Assembly (NCBI GenBank): GCA_963920705.1
Contig: OY987227.1
Coordinates: forward strand, 18,935,434-18,999,433
Direction: 5' to 3'
From: Odiellus spinosus
Lineage: Eukaryota > Arthropoda > Arachnida > Opiliones > Phalangiidae
Length of the DNA: 64,000 nt
Made by a program: the position numbers and the translations under genes. The notes below the pieces were generated by a model that was given only the letters and a program-made list of their open reading frames with translations, made no database searches and was not told where the DNA came from. Within the stretch, counting starts at the first letter, position 1; each line of letters starts with the position of its first letter. Positions 37,313 to 50,254 of the stretch are shown in pieces.

Positions 37313-37328
37313 GTGGTCACGTGACCAC
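37313..37328. promoter_or_regulatory. Perfect 16-bp palindrome with an extended E-box
   Basis: GTGGTCACGTGACCAC is fully self-complementary. Its core GTCACGTGAC is the established high-affinity site form for USF and MiT/TFE bHLH-leucine-zipper factors. It lies in the long 5' intron or upstream region. The match to the motif is direct; a regulatory function here is inference. Confidence 0.35.
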
Positions 37329-38746
37329 TCCAGCAATATGCTGAACGTTACAACGGGGAGTTAGAGGGCGCGAGATCGTTATCAACACCGCCGCGTCTTC
37401 TGCTAAGCCTAAAAATTTTAGGGCGGGAAATTCAAGAAGGCAACAAACATATGGAATGACTTATTTTTTAAGTAACAAAAGGAAAAATTACAAACACGCG
37501 CCTTGGGGTGCCAAAATTTAGTTAATGGCTTATTTTGAAAACGATGAAGGGTACATAAATTTTCCCCTTAGCCAAAACGATCGAAAAAGAATTAATTTTT
37601 TTCCCAAACATTTTAAAGAAATAGCCACGAAAGAATGCGGATTTTTCTTAAAGTAAAACGGCCTGGGTGATTAATTTAGTGTTTGCGGTGAAACCAAGGC
37701 GAAACTAACGCTATAGGCCCAGATGTTGGACGATAACTAGGCCTATCTAGGAAGAAGAAAAAAAAAACGGGACAAAACCGCGAAAAATAATTATGCAATT
37801 CGTTAAGCCTAACCGCGATTTAGGCTTAAGAATTCAGTCATCTCAAGATAGATGGGTGAATGATTTTACCTTATAAAAAATGTATCAACAGAGATAATGA
37901 ATAAACAACTAACTCTAGGCTTATAATTACTATCTAAATTACGTCGAAAGCCGTGGTCTGAAACCGTTCCGAGGAAAGAGGGAGGTCTATAAAAAGAAGT
38001 TCTAATCAAAATTAGTATTCCAAAAAATTCCTAAGAGAGCCCAACAATTATAATTTTATTCCCCGCAAGCTCACCGACGGCGCGTTGTATATAAAATATA
38101 TAAAACTTAATTCGCCATTCTTTCTTTGCTCTAATATCGCGTTTAGAAACCAATTAGGCTTAGGGTAATCAGTAGTGCAAACTTAAGACGTAGATGAGTG
38201 TAGAATAAAATCTTAAAAGGGCGAATGACGCGGTTAAGGGGAGGATGTTTAAGACGGGGATGAAGTCAGGGGGCAAAAGTTGGGCGGGAGAGACGGAGGG
38301 AGGGAAGCGACTTTAAAGGAAAGATAAAGTCTACCTGCAAGCTAAAAGAAAACACCATAAAAACAATAACCATTCATAAGAATCATTGCTAAGGGTTGAA
38401 CGAATTGTTTGAATTTAGAAATTACATTGAGATAACCACTAAATTACGACGTTTTTAACAAACAATATAAACTGAAATTAAAACCCGTATTGGTAAATTT
38501 CCCTAATTAAAATATCTTTGATCGAGTTTGATGACAACGTTTTTGTATAGTATTTTGAATAACAAACTAAAGCTGTCTTCACAAAGGAGCGCAAAGATGA
38601 ACATTGTAAATTTCCGTTTGTGAAGGTGACCTAACAAGATATTGAGAAAAGGGTAAAAAAATTAGCTGCCTAAAGAAATTATAAAATTACAGAATTCCTC
38701 TAAGTGTTACATGTTGTCTTTAAGAAAGAAAATAAAAGGGGGGAGT

Positions 38747-38870
38747 TAGTCGGAGGCGAGTGGCAGCGAGCGTGGCATCGAAAGTACGACAGCAGCTGAG
38801 AACGGATGCCTACACGAGGCGAGTTCCCACGGTCTGGCCCAGCGATGTTCAACTCGCCGACCGCCGAAAA
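38747..38870. other. GC-rich patch, possible promoter or non-coding exon
   Basis: About 125 bp stand out as CpG- and GC-rich against the AT-rich surroundings. The patch includes GGCGAGTT (38,818-38,825) and its complement AACTCGCC (38,851-38,858), which could form a hairpin. GA-rich sequence follows on the plus strand. Both strands can be read as short ORFs without recognisable domains. It may be an untranslated exon or regulatory element of the Jagged-like gene, or a decayed element; the sequence does not decide. Confidence 0.3.
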
Positions 38871-41800
38871 GAAGCAAAGAGAGAGAGAGAAAAGAAAAAA
38901 TATGTGCCGGGGCTTCTTAAAAAGCATCTAATGCCGATACCCCCCTTCTTTCTCTCCCTTATTTCATCCTCCTCCCGATATCCCACCCGCTACAACTCCC
39001 CTATGCCTGTGGAATGGAAAGAAGCGTAATCGGAAACAGTTTGAAATTTCAGAAAGTACTTCAGCTACGTTGCTTCTATCACACCTATCCTTAGCGGATC
39101 AAATAACATAAATCATGAGAAATCCCTCGCTTTCTACAAACTGAAAACTCAAGTTGACAATGAATATAGATGAAAAAAAAATCCCCGATTTCCCCCTCCA
39201 CCCTGAAACTGGCTTTTACTATCAACATCGCTAAGATTAAGCGATTTTCAACTACTTTGTCAATTTTTAGCGCTTACGGGGGTAGCCCGTGGTGTTTTTT
39301 AAGGTATGATTGGAAAAGATTTGAACTTTTTACGAATTTATTATAACATAAAAATGTGGTATTTGATGGGTTAAAAACTTGAGATTTACTGGTTATTTTG
39401 TCGGGGCTAGGCTTTCTTACAGTACAGCAAAGCGCAACGGTTGGAACATTTCTACAGGCGTTATCGAGAAAAGAATTTATTCTTCGACCAAAGCTTTAAT
39501 AATAAATGTTTTAATTAATCCCAGGGTATAAAATAATTTACGATTATGAATACTTAATTTATTAAAATTAAAATTTTGGATTCTAAATAATTAGTTTATA
39601 AATATATTCTTGGTGGTGTTTCTATACTTTAAACAAGATACATTTGTAATCCACAAGACTGAATTAATTAAATTGGATATTACGTTAATTATCCAATTTA
39701 TACGTAAAAATCTAAAAATATATTTCCAATCTAATCATAATAATTTAAAGGGAGTATGTAAGTGATTTGATATATATTCTTTATCGTTAAAATAGACCTT
39801 AAATTAGAGTTCGAAAATTATCGTAATTTTAGAAATTGGTGAACTAGGTTGTAATTTATAGTCTCACGGTAATTTATAGGTATTCAAATTCTTATTTCCG
39901 TTGCCGGGTCAAATACTGTTTTAGAACTCTAGGCCTAATACAATAAGGTTAAAATTGATTGGCTTGTAAATTTTTTTACTAGTAGATTAGGCCTATTTAG
40001 AAGATTAAAATGAATAGTAAATAACTTATTGTCGAATTGCATTCTCCCTTTAATGAATAATTTCAAAATCGAGCACGTATTTACGCTTTTCCTCCCATTT
40101 GTTCCACGTATAAACTTAATGTTTAATTTCACCTTTCCCCAAAATAAACCATTAAAAAAAGGTCCCATTAATTTAGGGCCTGCCCCTAAAAACTAGTTTC
40201 ACAACCATGAAAAAAATAAAGATAAAATGGACGTTGTCGAATCAAGGTACAATTTAGATACACCATCCCTATTACTTCATGTACAGTGCGAGGGAATGAA
40301 AAAGAAAACTTAAAAAAAAAAAATTGAGATCGGGCCGAGCTATTAATTTTGACCGTGGGCCAAACACCACCACTAGAATGCGCGCTTTAAAACGCACGCG
40401 CGGGACGCACGTTGGCCCACGAGAGTTTTTTTGATGGCTGGGAATCCTTAACATTATACCCCCTCCTTTTGATTTTTTTTCTTTTTTTTTTCAAGTAGTT
40501 AAAAACTTAGACTCAGCCTCACGCAATCTCGTACGTATTACCCCCAGCGACTTTTTTTAAGGGTTGATCTTTTTCGATGGTTACAATCGGGGCGTTACTC
40601 TTCGGATAAAAATGGCATTAGTATCATCTTCATTTAATATTTATAAAACCACGACATTCAATTTGAGTAGTTACTATCATTAATTGTAACTTAAAATTCG
40701 AAAGAAAAATTATGAAAATGTAAACTCTTATTTCCATTAATTATTTCAAGTTACTGAATTAGTACAATCAATTTTCAAATTGAAATTAATAAAGTTTTCT
40801 ACTTTATTTTGGTTTTAAACTTCTTCTTGGCGTGATTTGGACCTTAAACACAATATTGAAACTAGATTTTCCATAATTATATTAATTAGCAGTATCAGAA
40901 ATTGATAGAAAAATTCTAATTAATATATTTTTCTTTTCTTTTTGGGTCACACGTTGCATAATATTTAATAATTATTTCTCCCTGATTGAATAATTAAATA
41001 CATATCTACATTGAGGCGCCAACCAGAATCAAACCATTATGACTGCGTTCAGAGTCGAATACCAAAGCGTCCGGAAGGACTATCGCTAATGTATTTTCTA
41101 CGGAGGTGATATCTCATAACAGCGTCACTGAACGTGGTTATTAAATATATTAAAGAAACAGCGCGTAATGCTATACTAACGATAAGCTTCAAAAACGTTA
41201 TATTTCTTTGCCATCAATCCATATCGCGTCTTAGTATCAAATAAGGGGATTTTGGGGTCCCAAAAATAGTCCCTATAAGATCATTAATCAAAGAAGGAAA
41301 GCCCCTACATATACCCTAAAAATAAGATTATAAATATAAATGAAAACGCATCCAAATAAGCGTCCAAATTGATGTTTTCCGCCATTCCGGAATATATAGA
41401 TGTTCTTTAGGGAAATTTCCGGTGAAGGAAGCCAATTTTTTCCATCGTGGAAGAAGGAGACGACGGGGACTTCTCCGCTTCACGTCCCGGACAAGGTCGT
41501 TACGACAGATATTTTGACAATTTTTTTCTCATCCACAGCCTCGTGACCCGATGCTGGACTCGCGCGATTTCTTCCCGCACCCTGTTCAAGACTCCCCGGT
41601 TTTTTTTTAAACCGATGTGTGGACCACGTGATTCCTAGCGCGGAGATGTCCTTCCGGTCTCCTCGTCTAGTAACGCAAAAAAATTGTAACGTTCGAACCT
41701 AGGACTTTCATGGTGTGGGAAAAAACATTCTCCCAACCAATTGGACTCAATAAAACTAAGACTATTCTATCGTTAAAGTTCGCCTATCCGATCCTCGCTT

Positions 41801-42759
41801 ACACTTCATTGGTTCCAACTTTGTTAATACGCAACGTATATCGTAGTATATCCAAGCCAATTCGAATGGTTACACCCCCATTTGTTTTTTTCAACCTACG
41901 TTGACTCAACGTACCATAAAAAGAACAAACCTATCAAGACTTTAGTTTCAGTAACAAGTAACGCGGAAACCATCACATAACTTTCTCCCCATCCCCAAAT
42001 TGGAATGTTACTAGACTTTTAAAAAACGGACCAAATTTTTAAAAAACCCCAAAATCTTGTCGGCAGAGGCGGCGGGTTGAGATAAGCGTTTCCGCCAGCA
42101 CCAATCGAGGAACTTCCGGTTACGTTACGCTATGCTATAGTATTGAGGGAGGGATGATACTCGGGGGTGGGTATATATAGGAGATTATAAAATGATGCGT
42201 GTCCAGCTGGGGTATTCTTCCCCATGTCTCCTACATGAGAGTCTTAAAACGAAGAAAAAAACACTCCGAAGACCCCCAGTCTCAGAGAATATGCCGCGCA
42301 TTATATACATACATAAAAAAAAGATAGCAGTTATTATATCATAACTACAGATGTATTTCATTATGGCAAAACCCTAAGGGCCAAACCAATGTTGTTTTTT
42401 GTTTTTATTATTTTTGCTTCTCTTCTAGCTGAGTGTCCAAGATTTCAACACGCGCAAAGTTACATATCCACGTTTATTTCATTGAAATAAAATCATTCGC
42501 AGTCTAGTTTTGGAAGCTCTGATCGCCGTGCTGAATAGTCTTGAGAAGTCAAGCCAATTCATATCTCATACACATCATATTACTAATAAAAGATTTAGGC
42601 TAAATGTATTATATGCTTAGTTTTTTTAATCTTTTAGTTATAGGGGAGCCTATGAGCTTATTTCCAACCTATTTATATCTATTTTTTGAAGCACCCAAAC
42701 GATATATCTTAATCTAAATTACTTTTAGAATTTTTTTTCAGCTTGCAAATTCAATTTTG

Positions 42760-42788
42760 TTTTTTTTTTTGTTTTTTTTTTTTTTTTT
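42760..42788. repeat. Interrupted poly(T) tract
   Basis: Eleven T, one G, then seventeen T. A simple repeat; length errors in sequencing are likely here. Confidence 0.85.
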
Positions 42789-44891
42789 AAGTTTCTCAAA
42801 ATTGAAAGCGCAGCATCTGTTTTTATCTAATTGGGCCTATACGCTCGCACAGACTGCCTCGCTGAGGGGAATCACGGGCGATTTATAGTGACTGATAATT
42901 TTGTATCCAAATTTAGAATATATATAACAAACTTTGAACAGGCAGATTTAAGCGCATGCCCATCATGTTTCCGAAATAACTTCAAAACTGGCGCCCCTTA
43001 TAAAAACACACTCTTGATAAGTTGATTCGATATGGTATAATATATTAAGTCAACTATATATATTTCGCTAAGCTTTCTTTTGACTACTATAACAGCTTGG
43101 ACATAATGAGAAGCTGAAAGTTATTGGGGAGGTATAGGGTGCGCTGCGTACCATCAACTATAAAGTGTCCAGTTGCGGAGTGAAGTGTGGTTTGACCCCT
43201 TGACCTCAAAAAGCTTTATTCGGATGAACACGTTCTCAAAGAGTTAAAAAGAATCTCAAAGGGGAGTTAGGCTTAGGGGAGGGTTAAAGTTCTACTCGCT
43301 GACCATCTGTCGAGCGAGAAAAACCTTTCTTATTTTGAGGGTAAAGAAAAAAAGGGTGGTGTTATAATAAAGGATGTATCAGGAGTAAATAAGAGAAAAA
43401 AATAGGGTTGAAGATTTGTATTTGAAGCTTGATTTTATGTTGTGTAAATTAACTGGGAACCCGCAGCAGACGGTCTGAAGTTAATGATTATTGACTGGCA
43501 ACGGAAAAGAATGCCAAGCCTAATGGGAATACATTCGACACGATTTCGGGAAAGATAACTGACGATTCTACGTCGGAATAATACATAATGTTGAACAACA
43601 TAGACCAAAAAGTAGTTCGCTAGCTTTTCCGATTGGTATATAGTTCCAGAAGGATGAGCTTCCCAAAAAAAAAAAAAAAAAGGGAGTAGACTCATTAGCA
43701 CTTCATTATGTGGTTGAGATTTCTTTCAATTACTTGTATATAACTATAGTAGGTGTGATTTAAACCAACCAGCAGCCGTTAAATTAGAAAAATGAAGAGG
43801 AAAAAATATATAGTACAAGTTAAACCCCTTTTTCCCATAGACTTACAATACTATATAGGATTCGTTTCCGTTTAGACTAATTAGCCAAACAATTTTAAGA
43901 CAGTTTCCAACAAAACACGCACCTAATGGATAGAGGGTGTGCATTTATTTAAAAGACTTAAATTTTTCTTCAAACCATTACGAAATTATCAGTATTAGCG
44001 TCTGTAAAAATGTTTCAACCTACGTACTTCTGTGTTTAAGGGAAAGATGAATATAAGGAGCAATTATTTTACACTACGCTGAAATTCAAACCAAATCTAA
44101 CTTCAGAATTTATATTTAGCACGAATATATATCACCTAAAAATTATTTTTATTCACAAACGTCATTAAATATCTTCTAGGTATATTAAATTGTTGCATAA
44201 ATTTAAATTCAAGCGATTATTATTTAAACGATATTAAATTAAGATAATTTTAACACTAGCTGTAAAAGAATTTGGAGTTTAATTAGTACTAATTCGTGTA
44301 ATATAATTTATTAATGACTTGATGAGATCTTCAATCAAAAGTGGCTTAATTATTCATTATATCTTTAATTTGTCCCACTCAATCTAATAGCGGTACGTCA
44401 GTAGCTCGAGATGGGTATAAGTTGTAACAAAAGATTCGAGCCGCGCCGTAGGGAAATAAATTTACAGAAAAGAAGAACCGATTTTTAGCCTCGTTCATCA
44501 TAGTCTACTTGCCCATTAGTTTTAAACATGTTATTTTTTTATTTTATTTTTTACCTTCTACGGTAGTTTTTTAGGGCTTTTTACGCGGTTAAAAGCTACC
44601 CAAGAAGGATCTGGCGCGGCTATAACGTCCCTTATCCGAATAATCTGCGAATCTTTTAATCTAGATAGTCCGACGAACTAAACCTGATTTTCCACTCTCG
44701 CTCAGTCTGTCTGCATGGGCTATATAGCTTTATAGGAATATATATTTTTTTATTTAAAAGTACAAGTTCGAGCCGTTCGAGCCAGGTTGAAGATATTATA
44801 TAAAACGCGTTTAAAAATAGGCACCAAAAATATTTAAAACGATTACGAATCGCGTAACAAGCCGGAGGGGGTATTTAGGATATAGTATAAA

Positions 44892-45125
44892 CGATGGAAT
44901 TTATAGAGGTATCACGCCTAAAAACCATTTCGATAAGTGAAGAATTTAAGCCTAACCGATACGCGCTAAGCCTAACGTTAGAGTTAAGACTCAATATACC
45001 AATCGAGTTATACGTAACACAAGCGATGGAATTTAAAAAGGTATCTCGAGGTCTAAAAAAACGGTTTCGATAAAGTAGGAATTTAGGCCTAACGTTAAGC
45101 CTAACTTTAGGGTTAAGATGACTGC
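44892..45125. repeat. Tandem duplication, period about 132 bp, two diverged copies
   Basis: Copy 1 begins CGATGGAATTTA at 44,892 and copy 2 begins with the same 12 bases at 45,024. Both then carry GGTATC, a TTTCGATAA segment, AGGAATTTA or AGAATTTA, AAGCCTAAC and GTTAAGA in the same order. The duplicated unit carries several TAAGCCTAA motifs. Confidence 0.65.
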
Positions 45126-47520
45126 CGATGAATATTATATTTAGGGATATCATGGCAGAGTTAACGCCGAGCTAAACGTTCATTCACGTTTAAAGAGATC
45201 AGGGTTAAAAGGTCGGGAATGAGAAGTTTCGAGTTTATAGGATGGTGCGCGGTATCGGATGCTCGCTTCCGTCTAGGGGATTAGCTTGTCAAATTTAAAC
45301 TCTGGTCGTACATCAGACATCACCTGGCTTCTATAATCTAGACGCAAGAATAATATAGAAAGGGTTTTTAAAATATTTTGGACAGATTCCAAGGATAAAA
45401 GACCATCTTTCCAGGGTTTTCTTCCCTCGCTTATATGATAGTCTGGGAGATTGATTTCATTCTCTTTTTCATTCCTTAAATCGCTCCATCAATTTTAAGC
45501 GCCTTTTAATTGGGTAATTAATGACTGAGAGAAGCGGCGAATAAAATAGATTTCATCTCAATGTAATTTCATCTACCGTATACACACGAAAGATTCAAAT
45601 TGTTTACAAGTTTACAAAAATTCATTGTATATTTTTATGTAAAAACTTAGGTTTTTATCACGAGCATATACTAGCTATAGTTAAAACTAGAATTTTTACG
45701 ATCAGAAATTTTGGAATACTATCTGTATTTTTATATTAGAAATTATCCAGGCGCCGTTCCTAATTAATTAAAGTTGGTGGTAATAAATCAATAACGTTAA
45801 AAAAGTTTACATTCCCGAAGCATGAAATTACGACACATCACACGCAGACACTAATATTCCGAGGGAAGAATTCAGCTCCGCCACATTTTTACGACGCAAC
45901 CACCCTCTCGCATAAAGTTAATAAGTCTCATTAAAAACCATTCCCCTTTATCACTGGAACCTACTCTTGACCTTAAAGATATTTTTCGACTTCTTCCAAG
46001 CTCTATCCAGTCAGTGTGGATGTCTCTGCTAAAGAGAGAGAGTAAAAGCTTCAAAACACGACATGCCTAAAGTTATGTACTCGTGAGCGCATAAAAAAAA
46101 AAAAAAATCAAGACAGAAAAGGTTTCATTAAAATAGAAATGAAAACCAAAATTATTGTCGATAAACTTTGATTTTTTAAGCTAAGCCTAAATTCTAATTA
46201 AAAAGTATCACGCAAAAATATGCATTCGAAAACAAGCCTGCAGTACATAAAACCGGCCCAAGTTCCTAAGTGGTTACGTACGTTGGGCACTCGCGAAATG
46301 TTTTACCACAGCACCAGGAAAGAAAACGTTCTGTTCCTCAATTGAACCAAAAATAATTTATTTTTCAAGTTCAATTTCCCTTTCAAAGAGTATTCGCGCT
46401 TTCGAGTTTAATTAGCTTTCGCTCTCTCATTAATAGAAGCCGAAAAAAGAAAGATATCAGAGTGAAAGAATACCATTGCATGGTCGCTAGGGAGTTAACG
46501 ATTTCTAAATAAAAGAGGGGGAAGGGGAAAGGTTATAAAAGATGAAGGGGGATATCAAAAGTTGTTACAAGAAGTTATAAAGGTCCCAAACTAACCAAAC
46601 GTGGGGAAAAGTTACAAACGACAAGGGTGTAAGGGTGCAACCCCCGTATCAAATTGAATTTTAACGTCTGCTCTGTGTTTCCTATGAGACAGAAATGTTT
46701 TTCTATATTTATATTAGTCTGTGGCGGGGGTGAGATAAGAAGTCTCGTTCGTATTAATGATTTTTTTTTACTTAACCACAAGTATTTGGGTTATAATCGC
46801 TGGTATGATCTTATTTTTCTACGCGGACTTCCCTGCCATGTAAACACGACCCTTGTATCATCGTTGACAACATTTTATACGCCTCTTTCACTTTTTATTC
46901 CATTTATTTAGACATTAATTGGTGGGGGTAGAAAAAGGATTATTTTTACGAGGTTGGCGACAAATGTAAATTCGTACTCGACTCTCGCGGGCATGTCGTC
47001 AGTTTTTATAACATTTTTTTTTTTATATTCTTATTATTATTAAGGTTCTTGATGGGGCGGTACGTTTTGTTTTCTATATCCGAAAACGAAGGCTAAAGAT
47101 CGTGGGAAGCGGGTAACCCGAGATCCAAAAAGAGAAGTGAAAGAACGAATAAACTAAAAAAAAAAAAATGTTTCTGTTAAAAAACATTATGGTAAACCAT
47201 AAATGCACGGGCTTCTATAAGCTAGAGCCTGTAAGAGTAAAAGTTTTTAGAGCCGAAAAACTAACATTTTTTCGAGCTTCTGTGTTTGATAAGGTGCTAT
47301 TGGTACGGTGGATTAAAGGGCGGCTGTGGGTGAAAAATAAATTTAGGGTATTTTGGTTGAAATGATTTCATGCCAGCTTCAGAGAAAATACCAAAAAATA
47401 TGGAAAATTTACTCTCTGATTTTTTTAAAAGTAACTATGTTTTAACGTAAATCCAAAGACAACAAAATAAATGAAATAAGAAGTTACTACTAATTGAGAA
47501 GTTACTATAAGTAATTGTAA

Positions 47521-47692
47521 CTTAGATGAATTCATGGAATCCTAAATTTCTTCGCATTGAAGGGTCAGTAACCAATCGAATGTTAAATATTGGAAGTCTT
47601 ATGAAGATCTTGCCTTAACGAGGGGCATTTGCTCATTTGGTCGCTCACGCATGAATGCGAAGAAATTCAGGATCTCCATGAATCCAGCTAAG
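47521..47692. mobile_element. Hairpin repeat element, copy A
   Basis: The left arm starts CTTAGATGAATTCATGGAAT and continues through AATTTCTTCGCATT to GACC-like sequence. The right arm, ending GAATCCAGCTAAG, is its inverted counterpart (GAAGAAATTCAGGATC and so on). Copy B near 57.3 kb shares the arms and the centre, including ACCAATCGAATG, ATATTGGAAGTCT and TTTGCTCATT. Similarity continues to the right of the arm (TTTAATATTTG, then GGTGGATT). Confidence 0.65.
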
Positions 47693-47878
47693 CCTATTTT
47701 ACGCTTTCCTTTTTAAATCTATTTTCTAGTTTAATATTTGTATGTAAATTGTTTTACTGGTGGATTGTATTCACCCTCTAAAATATACAATTCCCATTAT
47801 ATTTAGTCATTCTAGGAATTACTGAGCTTTTTAAAAGTGACCATATTTATACTTGTCGATTGATGAAAGATTAAGGAA

Positions 47879-48121
47879 ATGGCGAAGATATCGTCTTACA
47901 AGAAATCTATCGACGCGGAGCCTGAAATTTTACACCCCGACGCATTGCGCGATATGCCCTCTTTTAAATCTGTTCCTCTCTCGCAAAAAGGCTGGGTAAA
48001 CCGTGGCCTCGCGGGTTATTTTCAAACGGACCGATTCGTAGAGTTAAAAACAATGCGAAATTTAATATCCGTGAAAAAATACTTTTTTTTTTCCTTGCGC
48101 CAACACATTTTGGTATTTTGA
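47879..48121 (+). CDS. Possible small unrecognised ORF (80 codons)
   Basis: The ATG sits in a fair context (GGAAATGGCG) and is followed by a stretch with mixed, coding-like codon use up to about residue 65 (MAKISSYKKSIDAEPE, later LSQKGWVNRGLAGYF). The end is low-complexity (KKYFFF). A donor-like GTAAAC at 47,995 could make 47,879-47,994 a first exon. I recognise no domain, signal peptide or homolog. It lies on the strand opposite the Jagged-like gene, 185 bp after repeat copy A. It may well be chance. Confidence 0.18.
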   Translation: MAKISSYKKSIDAEPEILHPDALRDMPSFKSVPLSQKGWVNRGLAGYFQTDRFVELKTMRNLISVKKYFFFSLRQHILVF

Positions 48122-50155
48122 ACTTCGAAGCAATAATAAACGTTCTAGGTTTATTAGAAACTTAGATAAACAAAAGACTTCGTAGAAACAATAGACGAAA
48201 AACTGACAAAAACATCATCATATTCTTGTATGGAAGCTTTAACCCATGGGCTGGTCTATAATGGTATCGAATTACACGTATATAGAACATAATATTATAA
48301 CGCCCTTTAATTCGATTCAATCGGAATTTGCTCTATTTATAAAGTATTAATGGGATACGTTTCTTTATTAAGTAAACTCAGATTGTCTACAAAATGCAGT
48401 AACCCTTTTATCCCTAAAGGCTAGCGCGCATAGTCGAGAGTAATTTTTTTCCCGAACCTTGTCACGCGACACTGACACGTTCTGACAAAAATTTCCTTGG
48501 GGGCATTGGAACAAAATGGAGAAGAACTAAAAAAAAATTAAATACGAGTTGAGGTTAAAATCATAAGCAGTAAAAACGGTAATAGACAGATGTGATTTTT
48601 AATATATACAGTTACGATTTTTTTTTAATCGGACGTAACACCTGTCAGTTGCACAGACGTATAAAATAATTCGAAGCCTAAATGTTAACAATTTGTTAGA
48701 ATTTTAAATAGGGTGTTGTTAATTATACGTTTTAACTTAGAAAATGAAGCTCCTTTGTATAAAAAATATATTTTAACGTTATTCAAACAACGATTTTTTT
48801 CTGTATTTTTTGCAATATAGCTTAACATGAAATAGGACATGGAAAAACAGCTGATTCTATATGGAAAGTTTTAATCAAGCAAGGTTGCTTTCTGGTATAA
48901 GAATAAAAAGGTATTTTTAATGATTTTTTCTCAGGGATAAGTGTCATTCTATACTATCTCTAGATATAAGTTACTACTAGTTAAGATTTATATGCTGATA
49001 ACCTAATTTATTCTTCCAAAAGTATTTGTTGAGCTCAAAGAACAATTAAAAAAAAATTTCTTTGTAAATCTCAGGACTATCTTTCTTTGATAAAAATATA
49101 TTTCATAGTCTATTAAAAGTTCCGTATATCTAAGAGATTCATCAGCTAATTTACTTGAAAAAAATCCCTTATATTTACATTATAATAGTTGAAATTTTCA
49201 AGAACTGGGTTCATATCTCACCGCATTGAAACAAAGAAAACCCAATTCCATTTTAACTAAAACTGAAACTTATTTTTTTCACTGAAGCACATCGTTATCA
49301 GCCAGATCAAAATTCATCCCTTAAACTAACCACGATTCCCTTCAGAGACGAAAAAATCATTAACTATACAGGATTGTTATCAAAAAATGTTGAATTTTTC
49401 AAAAGATGAGGGGATGAAAGATAGTTTTTTTTTTAAACAATAACCAAATACCGTGCCAAAAAAAATTGTTTGAGGTTCGGAGGCAACCGGGCTTGTTTCA
49501 ATACTTGATGTATGATCGGTTCTCGATTAGGTCATCGACGCTTTCTGAGCATGCTTTCGATAATCTATCAAAAAACAACCTATAAAATACACTATCCACC
49601 CCGATAATAAAAATTTGGCCCGCTATAATAAAGTTTAACGATTAGATATTGGACTCTATAGCGTAGGGATAGCGAGGGTAGAGAGTAAGATGATATCGTC
49701 AAAACTCGAGGGAATTTAGTACAAGTCCCCATCCAACAACGGGCCTATAAAAAAAGAAATACCTCCTTACACGGCAACGTTTCATTAACTTCGATCAAAA
49801 GATAGCCGATATAACACCGCTCTTTCAACCTCCCGGTTTCCCTATAACAAATCCTAAAGCCGCGCCAACTGACGCGGTTCCGAAAGTTACCGAAAGAGAA
49901 GATGAAACCGAAAGTGAGACCGATATTTAAATAGATTCCCGATACGAATGCACTTAAATGTTTAATATTTAGTTAATTTACTGATAAATTCTCACAACTT
50001 TATAGTTTTAAAGGCAAGTTAAAGGGATTTTTATAGCTAGTTTGGCTTAGCGAAGTTTGAAATACGTTAATCTAGAGTTAGGCTTAGCATGGCTTATTCG
50101 AAAGTTCTAACAAGAGAGTTGTCACAAAGCTCAAAAGTGATCAAACAAGGGGCTT

Positions 50156-50254
50156 GATTACTCCACGTAATATATATTTGACAGTACTAAAGTTATGATT
50201 AACTAAGCATTTATTATGGCTGAAGGCTGTCATCCGTTATGCAATCGCGTAATC
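50156..50254 (+). mobile_element. 99-bp dispersed repeat, copy 2
   Basis: It starts GATTACTCCACGTA, shares TTTGAC, TACTAAA and TGATTA in the middle, and ends with ATCCGTTATGCAATCGCG followed by TAATC. Length and ends agree with copy 1 at 35.9 kb, while the interior has diverged. The short inverted ends (GATTAC...GTAATC) suggest a MITE. Confidence 0.6.

Noticed and set aside
41019-41095. tRNA-like segment on the minus strand with a B-box-like GGTTTGATTCT
   Set aside because: The anticodon and T stems do not pair properly and no good A box is present. At best it is a decayed tRNA or SINE fragment, so I do not call a tRNA.
41447-41638. Plus-strand ORF with a GC-rich start
   Set aside because: It is short and low-complexity at the end, with no homology I recognise and no consistent splice sites.
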